Source of the DNA: Phragmites australis
Lineage: Eukaryota > Streptophyta > Magnoliopsida > Poales > Poaceae
Direction of reading: 5' to 3'
NCBI RefSeq assembly: GCF_958298935.1
Contig: NC_084922.1
Location: forward strand, 4,094,501-4,158,500
Length of the DNA stretch: 64,000 bases
The position numbers and the translations under genes are program-made. A model generated the notes under the pieces. That model ran no database searches and was not told the DNA's origin. It saw only the letters and a list, made by a program, of their open reading frames with translations. Numbering within the stretch: position 1 is the stretch's first letter; every line of letters starts with the position of its first letter. Shown here in pieces: positions 49,884 through 62,910 of the stretch.

Positions 49884-51880
49884 GCTCCTCCAGTGTTTTT
49901 TCTTACAAATCTTTTTCCTATGGAGAATTGAATCTTTAGTTATTTATTATGCTGACAATCCATGTGATCACTTGTTATTTGCACATTAGAAAATACTCAT
50001 TAACCAGTATAATTATTTTCCTACCCTTTTTCCCATTACTCCTTGCACTACTTGATTTTCAACCTGCAACCGTTAGAACTGTTCATTAAACAGAAACCAG
50101 TTTAGAGTTATTTGATTTTGAGGCTACTTTCTTAGCGTCCCTGACATGATGCAGACAACCTTCTTCGCATATTCATTCTTCATTGTGAAGTTGGTGTGAG
50201 CAAATTAGCAAGAGATGGATTGTAAAATATGTTGTTTTCACTGTTGTATCTTTTGTTAATTGTAGGGGGGATTAGTTCATGGTGTATATGCCAGATATGA
50301 TAGAAGGAACACTGTAAAAAATAAGATGACCGTGTGCTACTCAGCACAAGGCATTATATGGCAAGTATAGCAATAAAAATAACAGATGGGCAGAAGAATA
50401 ATTACAAACACTTCTTGTCCTTGATTAATCCTGATACAGCCACCATGTTATTGAAACATGCATGGGTACTGAACTACATTCATGGTCAAGATTTTGCCTC
50501 CCTTCTCTGTGAGCTGAGTTGAAGATCCTCACCTTATCTCGTGAAAAAAAGACATTTTCTTTTCTAAAAAGAAGCTTTCACTTTCACAAGAGGAAGACGA
50601 CTCTTTAGAGCAGACTTCTTGCTCATGGGTATAATATCTTCAACAGGCATTTCAAATTACATTGCTGTAATTTGTACCCCAAATGGGATGTGATGATCAG
50701 ATCTGGAGTAGATAACAATGCTACATTGGAGAAAGTGTGAATGAAGATTCTGATGACCCCCACAGTTAAAGATAAGGTTAAGGGGCTCAAGTGTACTAAC
50801 TCCCTAGAATGATTGAACCCACAATACAAATTGTCCCAGGCGTGCAGCTGAAGCATTGCAGAAACACTGGATCGTCATCAAGAGGGTACTCCAGCTTGCA
50901 ATTTTGGACGGCAAAATAATTTAAGTCGTACTGAAGTGAACAGTGTTTTGAGCCAGCTTGTTGGGCCAATCCTCACCTCTTTTGTCGGCTAATTATCATG
51001 CGGAAGCCATCAAATTCTGTGGAGTCGCGGAATCCATTCCGCACAAAACATGTGTAGAAGTTTAAAAATTTCTCAAAGCTTTGCCTTATTTAGGGACTCC
51101 ACGAGTAAAAACATAGGATTCCGATAGAAATGCTAGTGGACTGCAATTCGCAAAAAAACAAGAAAACCGCAAAACGATGGTTTGAATAGAGCGTGAGAAA
51201 AACACATAGATCAACACAAATGAATTTTTGCATAAGTTGGACCTCATGTTAGGAATCCTAAAAGATTCCTTAGGAAAAAGCTATTCTCTAGAGCCCATAG
51301 GTAATTTTCTTTCCTATAGGATTCAGCTTCTTGTATTTTTGCTTTGTTCCAAACAGGCATTCAACGTTAGAACATGGTTTTCACCTCACAATTTTCTTCT
51401 CACCCTGCGATCTGATCATGTCAAACATGAAACGATCGAGGCTCGCGACCCTGACAACCTCGCCTGCCTCTCCTGTACATTCATGTCAGTGCCCCTTTTA
51501 TATGTTTCCACTGACCGTTAAACTCGGTTTCCACATAACATTTACCTCATTTAGATCGTACAAATTTACTAGCAAATGGCTTAATTCCTCCCAAATTTTG
51601 ACCGTACAATCCTTCAAAGCCACCCTGTTTGCAAGGACTCACGTCGCGATTGACACGTCACGACTTACATGTTCCCAAGAATAGGTTAGTCCATTACCAC
51701 TAGTTTGGCGTGTAGTGCCCACACTAAACACCAAGTACTATTCATGTCACACAATCATCTTGTCAAAACTGAGACAGTCTAGAATCAAGTCTTAATTTGG
51801 ATGATTAGTAGAGGTGGTTATACCTGTCATTAGTATTTCGTCAATTTTTAAATTTCTTTGATCTTTTGTAAATATTATGT
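49884..51880. other. Intergenic DNA after the thiolase locus, no gene seen
   Basis: Includes the 3' region of the thiolase locus. Short AT-rich frames on both strands have no recognisable similarity. Around 51230-51350 paired blocks (AGGAATCCTAAAAGATTCCT and CCTATAGGATTC) resemble a MITE fragment. Confidence 0.4.
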
Positions 51881-51884
51881 AAGA

Positions 51885-52250
51885 TCAACTCCAGCAGTTA
51901 CTTTATCCTGGTGTTATCCAGTGCTACATGAGCTTTGCCGACTGCCTCAGGCCGCAACGCAGCTCCAGCAGCTACCGCATTTTGGCTTTTTCACTGCTAC
52001 AGTGTTGCCGATTGGATACGGGAGGAAGCAAATTTGCGGATGGATAGGGTGTCTGTATCATTGTTGACTGCGTATGCACGTGGATCTGAGGGGAGGAGAA
52101 GAGTAATGTAAGATAGGAAATAAGATAGCTGTTGGAGATGAAAAAAATAAAAGATGCTGTAATAGTGTTAGGAGATCTTGTAATAGTGTTAGAGAATGCT
52201 GTAACAATGTTATAGAGGATAAAATTTTAAAGTATCTGTTGAAGATAACC
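51885..52250. mobile_element. MULE-type MITE
   Basis: The left end AGATCAACTCCAGCAGTTACTT is the imperfect inverted complement of the right end AAGTATCTGTTGAAGATAACC (about 52229-52250). Ends of the form GA(T)C(A)(T)CTCCA(G/A)CAG are common in small grass Mutator-like MITEs. An internal TAATAGTGTTAG(G/A)GA motif is tandemly repeated (about 52160-52210). No coding region. Confidence 0.5.
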
Positions 52251-52839
52251 TAAATAAGTATCTATGCATACAGTAGTGTGAATATATGTGGGCACTGCGA
52301 GCGCAAGGCGTACCGTGTGGCTCATGGCATGCTTCACAGGGACGGTGGTGCCTTGCACATGCCACATGAGTTCATGATTAGTAGGTGACGTTGGTGGTGT
52401 CCTGTCCAGTTATATCCAATGGCGATGGGCCATGGCCATGAGGGGAGAAGATGAGGGGAGCATCTACTTCCATTCCAGGTCAAATCTGCCATTCTGCCTC
52501 CTTGCTCCTGCAACCCACCTGTAAAAGCACACTTGGGACAGCAATCAGGGCCGCCTCAATTGTGGATGTCCGCTTATCTCGCCCTCCCTTCGTTTATCTT
52601 CAATTCCTTCCCATTCACTTGATTCTGATTCGAGGAGTAAACATAACTAGAGGCGTAATGTTGTCAATGCAATGTTGTGGGCACTTCAGAATTCAGATAT
52701 ATTCGCCCGTGCCATTTTCAGGCTAGGAGCCAAGCTGTGTCAACATCAGGAACATCTGCTGCGTTTCATATTCTCTCATCTGTGACGCACAAGCTCATTC
52801 GGCCGCACTGTTGATGCAGACAATAATGTTGCGCATGAT
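52251..52839. other. Intergenic DNA, no gene seen
   Basis: Short frames only; nothing recognised. Confidence 0.5.
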
Positions 52840-54337
52840 CAGGGTTTCAAAATTCACCAGTTTTACCGTCTGAACCGATTTCGAAGTGCGAACGGTTATC
52901 GAATTTGAATTAAAAAATTCAAATTGGATATGAAAAAAATAAAAAAAATTATAAAAAACTAGAGGCAATTCTAAGACTAAAGTGGGAGGTGACGTATATG
53001 AAAAAGAGGAAGAAGCAATTTGCGCATCTAAAGAAAAGCAAGAAGATTAAAGGTAAGAGCAAAAGACAAGTGTAAAGCGATGAGAGCACGAATAATACCT
53101 AAAAAATCTAACTTACCAAGAGTCTAATGACAACAGCTTAAAGACAGATAGCGGTGACGATGACGGTCAAGGAGGCGATGCTACTCCATGCCCATCCTCT
53201 GACGTTGATCCCGTGCAACTCATGCACCACATAGGACGAGGACCACGGTACCCTATCCTCACAAAGGCATGTCATACAGGGTGGTCATGATGGATCACAA
53301 GATAGCATGAGCTATTCTAACAACTATGACATGGAAAATGGTTCTGGATCATATCCATACGACTATCATGTCCCTGATGCTCAGTCAGAAACTCCTATTC
53401 AGTGGGTCTATGAGTGGTAAGATCCTGAGTTTTATGTAATATTGCAAGAACAATAGTCAATCACTTATGTATAAACGAAGTAAAGTTGGACATAGTTTAA
53501 GACAGAGTTGCTATCTACCTAACGGATAATACTCATACCCACCAAGGAGTACAATACAACCGAATTTAATCACCCCTCTCCCCTGTTAGAAGTTGGTGGT
53601 ACTGAAGATGATGATAATTTACTTTCTACAACTACTTTATCTACATACCATAATATTGTACTAATTTTTCTATCTAGTAGGTTACATGTAGCATGGATAC
53701 CATGCAAACTATATTTTAAATATTGACCATCACTTTATTAAGTATTCATAGATGGCATGTTTCTAGCTTTTATGTGGATAATTCAACAAATTTATTAATT
53801 TGAGATGCTACTTACATAATGTATATATATTCGATGAAATAATTATATTATCATGGTCATATTGATATTAATATCTATTTGTTTTCTTAAAAATATCCAA
53901 AATATAACAAAGATCATGCCAAAATTCTCTCATTTTTTACAATTTTTCCCTATGTATGATGTATGCAAGGAGTAGATATTATGATTAAACAAAACATAGC
54001 AAATCTCATATGATATTTGTTTCTATTTTTCCTAACTTTTTGTTATTTTTAATGATTTTTATTGAACGTCATAAAAATTCAAATAATGCGTTTGGTAACC
54101 GCCAAAATTCGATCGGTTATCGTCAAAAGACACTTAAATTTTGACCAGTTTGGTTTTCATCAAAATCGAACGATAAATCATAGAAACCGCTCAGTTACCG
54201 ATTCAATTCGCTCAGTAACCGATTTTAGCAATGATCTACAAATTTGTCTAATTGAATTTGTACAAATTTTCGTCGAGTTTCAAACAGTTATCACGATAAC
54301 CGCGGTTTTTCACTAACCGCATAATTCCATGTCCCTG
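52840..54337. mobile_element. hAT-like element remnant
   Basis: Both ends start CAGGG (CAGGGTTTC at 52840; inverted CAGGGACATGG at 54337). Next to each are subterminal repeats rich in AACCG/CGGTTA (GAACCGATTTCG; GATCGGTTATCG, CAGTTACCGATT, ACGATAACCGCGG). In the middle (53150-53260) a broken frame reads DGQGGDATPCPSSDVDPVQ and then HHIGRG, reminiscent of C-terminal regions of grass hAT transposases. The flanking 8-bp sequences do not match well, so the ends are tentative. Confidence 0.4.
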
Positions 54338-54364
54338 TCATATCTAGATGGATGAATTCGCTGG

Positions 54365-54405
54365 GGATTCCAAACAGATTGGATGGATTCCAAACAGATT
54401 GGATG
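54365..54405. repeat. Tandem duplication of 20 bp
   Basis: ATTCCAAACAGATTGGATGG is present twice in direct succession. It lies in the downstream region of the PERK gene (minus strand). Confidence 0.9.
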
Positions 54406-54843
54406 GCGTGCCAGGTATTTCCAAGAAGCTGATGCGGGTATTTGTTTAGATAGGAACCATCTACGAAAGGCAGATATTTGAAGAAACTTTGGCCAAAAGC
54501 ATAACTTGAATTGGTTCTTCTGGTCCAAAGTCCCAATTTCTGGATCAACTTTGATAACAATAATAGTGCCAAATCTGCAAACCGCTCAGGACATATGTTA
54601 CAAGCAGTCAGATGTAACATATGTTGTGGCTTTTGAAGTCTTTACCGATCGAGCAATGCACTAGTGGCTGAATACAACAGTTTAGGTTGTCAAAGGAATC
54701 AAATTTGCACAATCAAGCAGACCCAAGCACATGATGGGGGGAAAAAAACAACAACAAGACTGATCCACTCAGAATCACATGAGATAAATTCAATACAAAA
54801 TGCCCTAGCTAGTTAGGTTACGAATTTACAATGATGATTACAA

Positions 54844-57835
54844 TTACCTTGAACCAGAGGCATCAAGACCCCTACTCTGGCTGTTCCAGCTAGACTGGCT
54901 GAAATCAGTTGTGAAATCTTGGCTGCCAAATGCCATCCGCTGAAGCAGCCTGATCTCAGCCGTGTTCGCAACGTTGAACAGCTCACTCTTACCTGGCTGA
55001 ACACCGTTCGCTAGATCAACATCAGCTAAGCTATCAAGAACTCGAACCACCTGAGAGGAGAGAAGTCATAAAAATGTCAAGTCCTGGTTTAATTAAATGT
55101 GTGTGTACTCTTTTTCAATCTCTATACCTGACTCATCCTCGGTCTCCTGGATGCTGAATGTCGAATACAAGCTGCAGCAGCTTCAATCATACGGAACATT
55201 TCAACTTCATTATAGTTCTTGTTGAGTCTGGCGTCCACCAACTCCCCTACATTGCCAGTCTCAAGAGCTTGCGTGAGCAATGGCCTAGCCTGCAAATAAC
55301 TACGCTGTCACGAAATGTTTGTTTATGGTAAGTTACAAAAAATTCATTCTCTAAGGGGTTAAAAAAAGAATTTTGTCAGAATCTGTTCTCAAATGGCTGG
55401 TTCACATAGTACCAGTATGCTTTTACCAGACTGGCTGACTACATTGATTACCTTCTGAAAAATCACAATTCTATAATGGGGTTTGAAAATGTCAACAGGG
55501 TATCCTAGTTTAGTTGACCCAACTCTCATATTGAATCGAACCTTATCAGTGAGTGAGTCTACTTACAGGTCCAATGTAGAAATAAACTTAGGTTATGGTA
55601 GTGAAGGTGTCGAAAGCTGAAAACATCTTTATTAATCAAAACTGTTATAGCTTACCCACTCAACAAGGCTCTCATCACCCAATGGCTTTGATGCATCAAC
55701 AGGCTTTCTACCAGTAATAAGCTCCAAGAGAACAACCCCGAAAGAGAATACATCAGATCTTTCAGTCAACTTGCCACTCGAGGCGTACTCTGGAGCCAGG
55801 TACCTAATAAGAAACAAGCGTCAGATTATAAGCAAATGAGAACTGTTCTATTGGACTTGTCACTGTTTTACTGACCCAAAAGTTCCCATCACCCGTGTAG
55901 TTACATGCGTGCAAGCATCTAGAGCTAACCTTGCAAGGCCAAAATCGGCGACCTAGTAAATGGGCACCCATCCAGTTAGTAACAACAATTGTATTTTGAA
56001 GTTATGTAAAAGACATTTTTACCTGCGCTTCAAAGTTATTATCCAGCAAAATATTAGAGGATTTTATATCTCGGTGAATTATTCGGGGATGGCCTGCCAA
56101 GGAAAAGAATAAAGCAACAAACAATGAGATTAGTGCAAATTATCACATGAATAAATGTAAAACCAGTAAAAGGAATGAGAAATGCCATTACAATCTTCAT
56201 GAAGATAGGCTATTCCCCGAGCCGAGCCGGCTGCAATTTTAACCCTAGCTGGCCATTCCAAAACTGGCGCTCCACGTCCTATGATGACAGATCAATACAA
56301 GTATACAATTCAGTCCGAACAAAGAACTATGAAAAAGCTCCTGTGCAATAAATAAAAAATTACACAATACCATGAAGATGATAGTGCAGAGTGTTGTTAG
56401 GCACAAAATCGTAGACAAGCAATCTCTGGTCATCCGAAATGCAATACCCTACAAGAGAAACTAGATGGCGATGATGCACGCGGCTGATAATCTCCACTTC
56501 AGCATGGAACTCGCGTTCTCCCTGTCCACCACCATCTTTCAGTTTCTTAACTGCGACCTCTCTTCCATCAGCCAAGCAACCCTTGTACACTGATCCAAAC
56601 CCACCTTCTCCTAGCAGGTTCTGAGCTGAGAAACCATTTGTGATCTGATACGATTCGTCATAAGTAAAGAACCGACAGTTACCCATGCTGAACTCTGGCA
56701 TTGATTCTTTCGACTCAAGAGTCCCAGCACTATAGTTACTTTTAGCTGAATACCCTGTACAAAAATGAGTTGTACAGTTCATCACTCAGGTATATATAAA
56801 GACTAATCTTAATTTTTAAGGTGTGTAGTAGCTGCAAATGAACTTGATTAAATTACCTAACACTTGTGTAGGAGATGAGGCAGGTGAAGGCATCACGAAA
56901 CCAGCATGGTAACCATGCACTCTCCTCCGCCTCTTCTTGTACCAAAATGCAGCTCCAACCAAGCTAAGCACAAGAATGGCAATGACTACACCAATGCCTG
57001 CCTTTGCACCAGAAGTCATTCCACCACTGCTTAGTGAGGAGCTGCTGCTGTCCGTGGCTGGACTCGATGACTTGTTGGAACCCTGGTTCCCTATCGTTGC
57101 CGGGTTGGCTGGATCAACTGCCGTTGCTGGGGCTGGTACCGATGGAGAACCAGAGCCTGGGGTGGAAGGTGTCTCCCCGGGTGGCGAGGGGTTAGTGGGA
57201 GTAGGGATCAAAGGATCTCTGGAGCTCGGCGAGGGACTAGTTGGAGAAGGGTTGACAGGAATTCCAGAAGGTGGTGGCGCCAGAGGTGGAGGTTCTGGCT
57301 GAGTTCCAGGCGTTCTTGGTAGCCGGTGACGCTGTGGTGGAGGCGGCGGCACTACTGTTGGCGGCGTTTGCTCAGCCGGCGGGTTGGGTGCCGGCAAATT
57401 GGATGGGGGTGGTGACGCGGCTGCAGGGGGGAGCAAAGGTGACGCCTTTGGAGGGGCAACAAGTGTAGGTGGTGACGGCACTGCAGCCGGCGGCGAGGGT
57501 GGCGGTACTACGGCTGCTGGGGCGGGTGGTGGAGAAGCAGCAGCTACTGGCGGTGGCGGCATGGTGACCGGAGGAGCCGGCGGCGGAGAGGAGGGCGGTG
57601 GCGAAGCGGATTGCGGGGGCGGCACGGTTGCGGAGGGAACGGGAGGGGGCGCAGCCGACGGCGAGGAGGGGTCGGCCGGGGTGGCATTGGGCTGCGTCAC
57701 CGGAGCAGGGGAGGCCGGGGTGGGCGTGGAAGGCGGCGGCGTAGAGCTTGCCAGCGACGGGGTTGTAGTGAACGGCGGTGACGTGACTGGCGAGGCCTTG
57801 GTGATGCCCGGGGAGGGAGAAGGCGAGGATGCCAT
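54844..57835 (-). CDS. PERK-type proline-rich receptor-like protein kinase, 8 exons, 704 aa
   Basis: PERKs are plasma-membrane serine/threonine kinases whose extensin-like ectodomain is thought to monitor the cell wall. Exons (minus): 57835-56857, 56754-56371, 56278-56192, 56093-56023, 55952-55876, 55803-55656, 55289-55128, 55050-54844; all GT-AG with matching phases. Residues 1-265 are a Pro/Ser/Thr/Ala ectodomain (repeated SPPP, PPPS, TPPPS) without a classical signal peptide, as usual for PERKs. A membrane span [19 protein letters not shown] sits at about 279-299, followed by KKRRRR. The kinase domain has GEGGFG (375-380), VAVKK (Lys 396), HRDIKSSN (490-497), DFG (510-512) and [13 protein letters not shown] and DESLVEW match the PERK C-lobe. 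The C-terminus ends RGLDASGSR. All catalytic residues are present. The paralogue number cannot be assigned. Confidence 0.92.
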
Positions 57836-57845
57836 TGGACCCTAG

Positions 57846-58660
57846 TAGGCTAGTGCTACAGAGCCGTCGTAGCTGCTGTCTTCTTGATGGAAATGGAGCA
57901 GAGAATCATGTCACACACCGAAATTCAAGGAAGAATTGAGCTTCTCCGCGAGAAAATCTCGCAGATTTGCGCGGCAACCAAGCGAAATTCAGCCTCTTTC
58001 CTTCTCTCTCTTGCCGGTGCAAGAAGGCGGAGGCGGCAAAATACAAGAAATCTCACCTCGAGCACCGCACGAAAAGCTTCTCGCTCAAATCAAAACGCAC
58101 AGCACTGCATTCGCAAACAGAGGCTGCTTCTCTTCAACACCGAAAACTAACGGAGAATAAAAGGAATTAAATCTTCCAGAAACTTAGCCAAGATCCCACC
58201 TTTCCCACGGACAGAAGAATTGAAGCAGCAACGGAAGACAGAATTCCGAAAGGAAAAAAAAAGCAGAATCTTGGAGAAGCAGGAGTTAAGATTAGCTTCA
58301 ACGCAGAGGCCGACGCGGTGGGTCTCTCAGATCCAGCAGTAACGCGGTAGCATTGAAGGCAAGGCGGAGGTAATAACCGCAAGAACAAAAAGGGTGCAAG
58401 CGAACAAGACGCGAAGGGCTTCTCCTTTCTCTCACTTCTTTTTTCTTTCTCGCTGTCGCCTGTCGCCTCTTGCCTCCACTATCCAAGGCATGTGACTCTG
58501 TACTTCTGCAGAAATCTCTCCTAGTCTCCTCTCCTCTCACTGCAGGGTGGAATGGACTCCAATTCAATTTCCACTCGTCTCTTCTAGGGAGAGAGAGAGG
58601 GGTTGTCGAGTGTCAGGTATGGACTTTTGGCCGTGCCGCCTTGGTGCCACATCGTAATGT
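57846..58660. other. PERK leader and promoter region
   Basis: Upstream of the PERK ATG (minus strand) the DNA is CT/GA-rich, including a GGGAGAGAGAGAGG stretch at about 58589. Short overlapping frames on both strands are not genes. A leader intron is possible but no donor-acceptor pair stands out, and no TATA box is clear. Confidence 0.4.
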
Positions 58661-59639
58661 GTAAAGTCACCATCGGTTTATCGTGTTTTTAGGAAGACAT
58701 AAGTATGACCCTCGTGGCGTCATATACGTACTGATTCAGGCACGGTTTTGCTCTTAATAATGTTTATATATTTATTTTTTATATTATATTTATGTCTTTT
58801 ACGTTTACATATGTTTTATATTACTGAAAATAATTATATATTTATCTCTCATCATTTCATATTTACGTGTTTTATGCTCACATATATTTCTTAGTGTGTC
58901 ACACTTTATATTAGAAAGATTAAAAGATAAATATAAAAAAATAGTTATACAGATTATATTGTATCTTTTTCGTGTCGCTCGCCCACCACGTCAAGTGCTA
59001 GGCATAATAGGACGCTAGTATTCATACATATTAATTTGATCTAAAATATTTTGTATTATACCTTACTTTAAGTTATATTAAAACTCGTGCCTGAAACGGC
59101 TCAAAAATAACAAGCGCAATCTCAGCTCTAGTCAAGTGTCACTGTCCCTGCCATGGTGGGTTGTAAAGGAGGACTGCCCACTTTTAATTTGGCGTCTTAG
59201 ATCATCTCAACCATATTTTTTTATTTTATTTTCTTTTCGATTTCTTTCTCTGTTTTTATTCTCTTTATTTTCTTTCATCTCCAACAGCTTCATTTCGAAA
59301 GGAATTGTGAAGGGAAAGTAGAGATAATCCCATCCTGAAGGGAATGATTCTGTGAATCCCGTCGTGACGGAAACCGTAAAGGAAAACCATTAGAATACTG
59401 AAAAGAAACAAAAATCCCTTCACAATAAGAATATCACCTTTAAAAGAAATCTTTTGGGGCTAGTCTTACAATTTGGATTTAACACTTCTCTTGTCTAATT
59501 AGCGAGTGGTGACTTGTTTAGAACTTTTTAAAATTGCCATGATCTTCGTATTCCTAGTAAAAGTAACACTAGCTGTTTCAGAGTAAATGTTGTTGTATTC
59601 AACTAGATTGAATCAGAAGGAATTTCTTAGCAAGTAAGT
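58661..59639. other. AT-rich intergenic DNA, no gene seen
   Basis: Contains a TTTATATTA-rich stretch (58750-58950) and a block at about 59200-59460 with CATCTCCAACAG and AAGGGAAT repeats that resembles a decayed MITE. No frame is supported. Confidence 0.4.
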
Positions 59640-59644
59640 ATCAT

Positions 59645-60355
59645 AAAAATTGAGTAAATTTTGTAAAGCTACAGATATTTTAATAAAATTAGACAAAACT
59701 ACATATTTCAGTAATAATTTCAAAAAATACATATTTAGTACTAATTTTATCACAAAACTACTACAGATACTTTGATAAAATTATTGAAAAACTACAAATT
59801 TAAACAATTATTTTATAAAACTACAGATTTAGTGTCAATTTTATCGTCAAACTGCATATATTTTGGTAAAATTATCATAAAACCACGGATTTAAACAACA
59901 ATTTTACATAACTACAGATTTTATACTGATTTTATCGTAAAATTACAGATTCTAGAGGAGTTATTCCTAGATCCATTACCATGACGATCGGACCCTGCTT
60001 ACAGTCTCACAACAGCTATAAGCTTATGAAACGGTCCGTTTGGGAGCTCATGTAACTGCAATGTGGTCATTCGTCAGGTTAATAGGTCAGTGATAGAATC
60101 TATAGTTCTATGATAAAATTAACGCTAAATTTGTAGTTTTATGAAACTATTGTTTAAATATGTAATTTTGTGATTTACGATAATTTTATCAGAGTATCTG
60201 TAGTTTCATAAGCTCATGGACGGGTCGTTTCATAAACTGATAGTAGCTATAAGACTGCAAGTGTAATCCGATTGTCGTGATAACAAGATGCGAATAGCTC
60301 CTTAGAATATATAATTTTGTGATAAAATCTGTAAATTTACTCCTACAAATTTACT
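59645..60355. mobile_element. Foldback-type element built of AAAACTACAGATTT repeats
   Basis: The left half is a degenerate tandem array of (A)AAACTACAGAT(T/A)TT with spacers like AATTTTAT(C/A)(A/G)TAAA. The right half is the same material inverted (TTTATCAGAGTATCTGTAGTTT). Nearer the centre, CGATCGGACCCTGCTTACAG and TATAAGCTTATGAAACGG (59980-60050) pair with CGTTTCATAAACTGATAG and TAAGACTGCAAGTGTAATCC (60220-60275). This structure fits a Mutator-type foldback repeat. No clear target duplication was found. Confidence 0.5.
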
Positions 60356-62040
60356 ATGAACAGGGAGGAGCAGTGTTCGTTGACCAAGGATGGCACTGGC
60401 ACTCTGACAGGACCAAAAATGAAAGCCTAAGCAGGTGAATGTTATAAAGTATCTTAACTCAATTTAACGCACATGATTAAGTTAAACGAGTGGCGATGGA
60501 ACAGCATTTCACATGGTCCCTCCCTCTTGCTCCTAGCAGCTTATCCGAAGCAAAATGTTTTTTCCTTCTTTGGAGCAGTTACAACGCAGAAGTTAACATG
60601 GTTCGTCCTATGATCCCTGCTTTTGTCTAAGAAAAAAAAAAGAAATAATAAAGGAGGCAAATACCTTTGGATTTTAGTTGTGCCCAACAGGTGTGTACAC
60701 ATGGGTTAGTTATGGGTCTGGATTGTGCATTTGGACGGCCTGCTTGCTTACAATTTGACCCAAAATGTTCTTGCGAGTTTATGCGTGCAACCAAAACGTC
60801 AACGATGTGCAATGGCAAATTCAAAACCACCAAGTGAAAAAGAATTTCACCTGTTCTTCCTCCTTCTCTTTTCTTTTTCCTCTGTACCTAAAAATTAAAA
60901 GGGGCCTGAGGACTCTTAGGTGCGCCGAGGTAAGGGGCTTAAACCCCTCTGCCTCACGGTAGATCTGCCCCCTCACGACTCCGTCCAAAGCCAGAACTTT
61001 ATCGTCAAACATGGTTGCATTTTTGGTGTCTCGACTACATGCGTGCCTTAGCGAACTCTTCTTTCTCAGACAAAAGTCATGTTTGGAAGGTCTTTGTTGG
61101 TAAATTTTGTTGGCATGCATTTTGATAAGTAAATGCTAAACGATCGAGGCCACTTTTGGAGGAACAATGGCTAAATGCACTAATGTTTCTTGTGAAATTT
61201 GTTTCAAATGAACTCTCACTCACCAGATTTTATCTGATAATCTACTTATGATCTGTTTAGTAGAGCTCTCAGAATAGTTTTACAGTTAGAATTAGAGAAG
61301 CTCTACCAAATAGTAGCTTTTAGCTTTTAATTCTCTTAGTGGAATCCGTGAAAGTTATTCTCTGAATGAACTAAAAGCTGGAGAGCTGAAAAAAAACAAC
61401 TTCCCTTAATTCACTTCCCGTACAGAATCACTTCCTCTATGTAGTTTATTCTAGAGAATTATTTTCAACCACAGAATTACTTTTCCTAAAAAATCACTAT
61501 CCATAAAAAATTTAAATTAAAAAAATCTCTACCAAATATGTGCTTATAATCACCTCCCACACATCATCGTTTGTTGAGCATTTGTAAGAAAGATTTTGAT
61601 GCGTATACATTTCCTCCTTTTCATTCACGTGCTATAGTTGAGTTGGGAACCCAAGGGTGCAGCTACGGTGGTAGTAGTAGTAAAATAGGAGTAGCATAAA
61701 AGATACTCTAGTGTGTGTATCCCTATTGTTGAAGTTGACCCATTCAATCAAACTTAAACATCCCTTGAATCGTTCGAAGTTGAAGTTAAACGCCTACAGG
61801 TACCCATAAATACGGTTTCTTGAGTTGACTCAAAAGTCAAATAACTTGTAGGCTGAATAAATGGGGTACCGTATAAGATCACATTGGACGTAACTATGCC
61901 TCGTTTTAAGTAATTTACCAATGGAAAAAACCTGCCTAGGCAACGAACGGCTTTCAGTAATTCAGTTACTCCGGCCATTGGTTTTAGTGTATGACAATTC
62001 AACTGATTTTGAGGCCATAGTCATTAAAACATAATCCAGA
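60356..62040. other. Intergenic DNA with a transposon-end remnant, no gene seen
   Basis: At about 60898-60985 lies GGGGCCTGAGGACTCTTAGG then CGCCGAGGTAAGGGGCTTAA then GCCTCACGGTAGATCTGCCC, which resembles the terminus of a larger element; the matching end is not in view. The rest is AT-rich with short frames. Confidence 0.4.
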
Positions 62041-62910
62041 TTTATTCTAGGGAAAAATGCAAAAGCCACCCAAAAATCACTTGGATTTTGACTTTTCCCC
62101 GAAGTTGTTTTGTGAAAAAAAAACCCAAAAGTTTGACCCGAAGTTGTTTTGTGAAAAAAACCCAAAAGTTTGACTTTATTGCAAAAACCCCCAAAAATTC
62201 AAAAAAATAAAAAAATCATAAAAAATTCTAAAAAAATTAGAGACAATTATAAGACCTTATGTGAAATGTTTTTCAAAAATAATATCCTTTGCATCATATT
62301 TTATGGAGAGGGAGTTTGAAAAAAAAAAGAAAAATGTGTAGCTCATTTATTAATTCATGTTATTTTAACTTTGTCATGTCTACTATTATTTTTCCTACAC
62401 AAATAATTGTTTAAGTAAACTAATAAAAGTGGTTTCACTAATTTTGGGTGTTATGGATTAGTTATGAATTAATCTATCTGCAATACATTTACTCAATCCT
62501 ACACATTACAATAACTATTTCAAGATTTCATGTATTTTTAGAAGATAGAGGATCATGTAAGAAGACTAAAAAAATTGGTTTCATGATTTTTGAATTAGTA
62601 AATAATTAACTATGCATTTAACTCGAATTAATAAATGAGCTGCACATTTTTCTTTTTTTTTCAAACTTCCTCTCTATGAAATATGGTGCAAAGGATATTA
62701 TTTTTTTAAAAAAATAACAAAATATCTTAGAATTGTCTCTAGTTTTTTAGGAATTTTTTATGATTTGGTTTAATTTTTTTTAATTTTTGGGGGTGTTTTT
62801 GCAATAAAACCAAACCTTTAGGGGTTTTTTTTGCAACAAAACAACTTTTAGGGGGAAAGTCAAAATCCAAGTGACTTTTAAGGTTTTTTTTGCATTTTTC
62901 TTTTATTCTA
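62041..62910. mobile_element. 852-bp Mutator-type foldback element with 9-bp target duplication TTTATTCTA
   Basis: TTTATTCTA occurs at 62041-62049 and 62902-62910. Between them, arms of about 300 bp are inverted complements: the left starts GGGAAAAATGCAAAA, the right (inverted) AAGAAAAATGCAAAA. Shared inner blocks include CACTTGGATTTTGACTTT and AATATCCTTTGCA. A 9-bp duplication with long inverted repeats is diagnostic of Mutator-like elements. It has no transposase. The left arm holds a 38-bp internal tandem duplication (CGAAGTTGTTTTGTGAAAAA, at about 62099 and 62139). Minus-strand frames rich in Lys/Phe here are not genes. Confidence 0.85.

Noticed and set aside
53125..53420. Independent gene in the hAT-like remnant
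   Set aside because: The frame is broken several times and ends with the element; treated as transposase debris.
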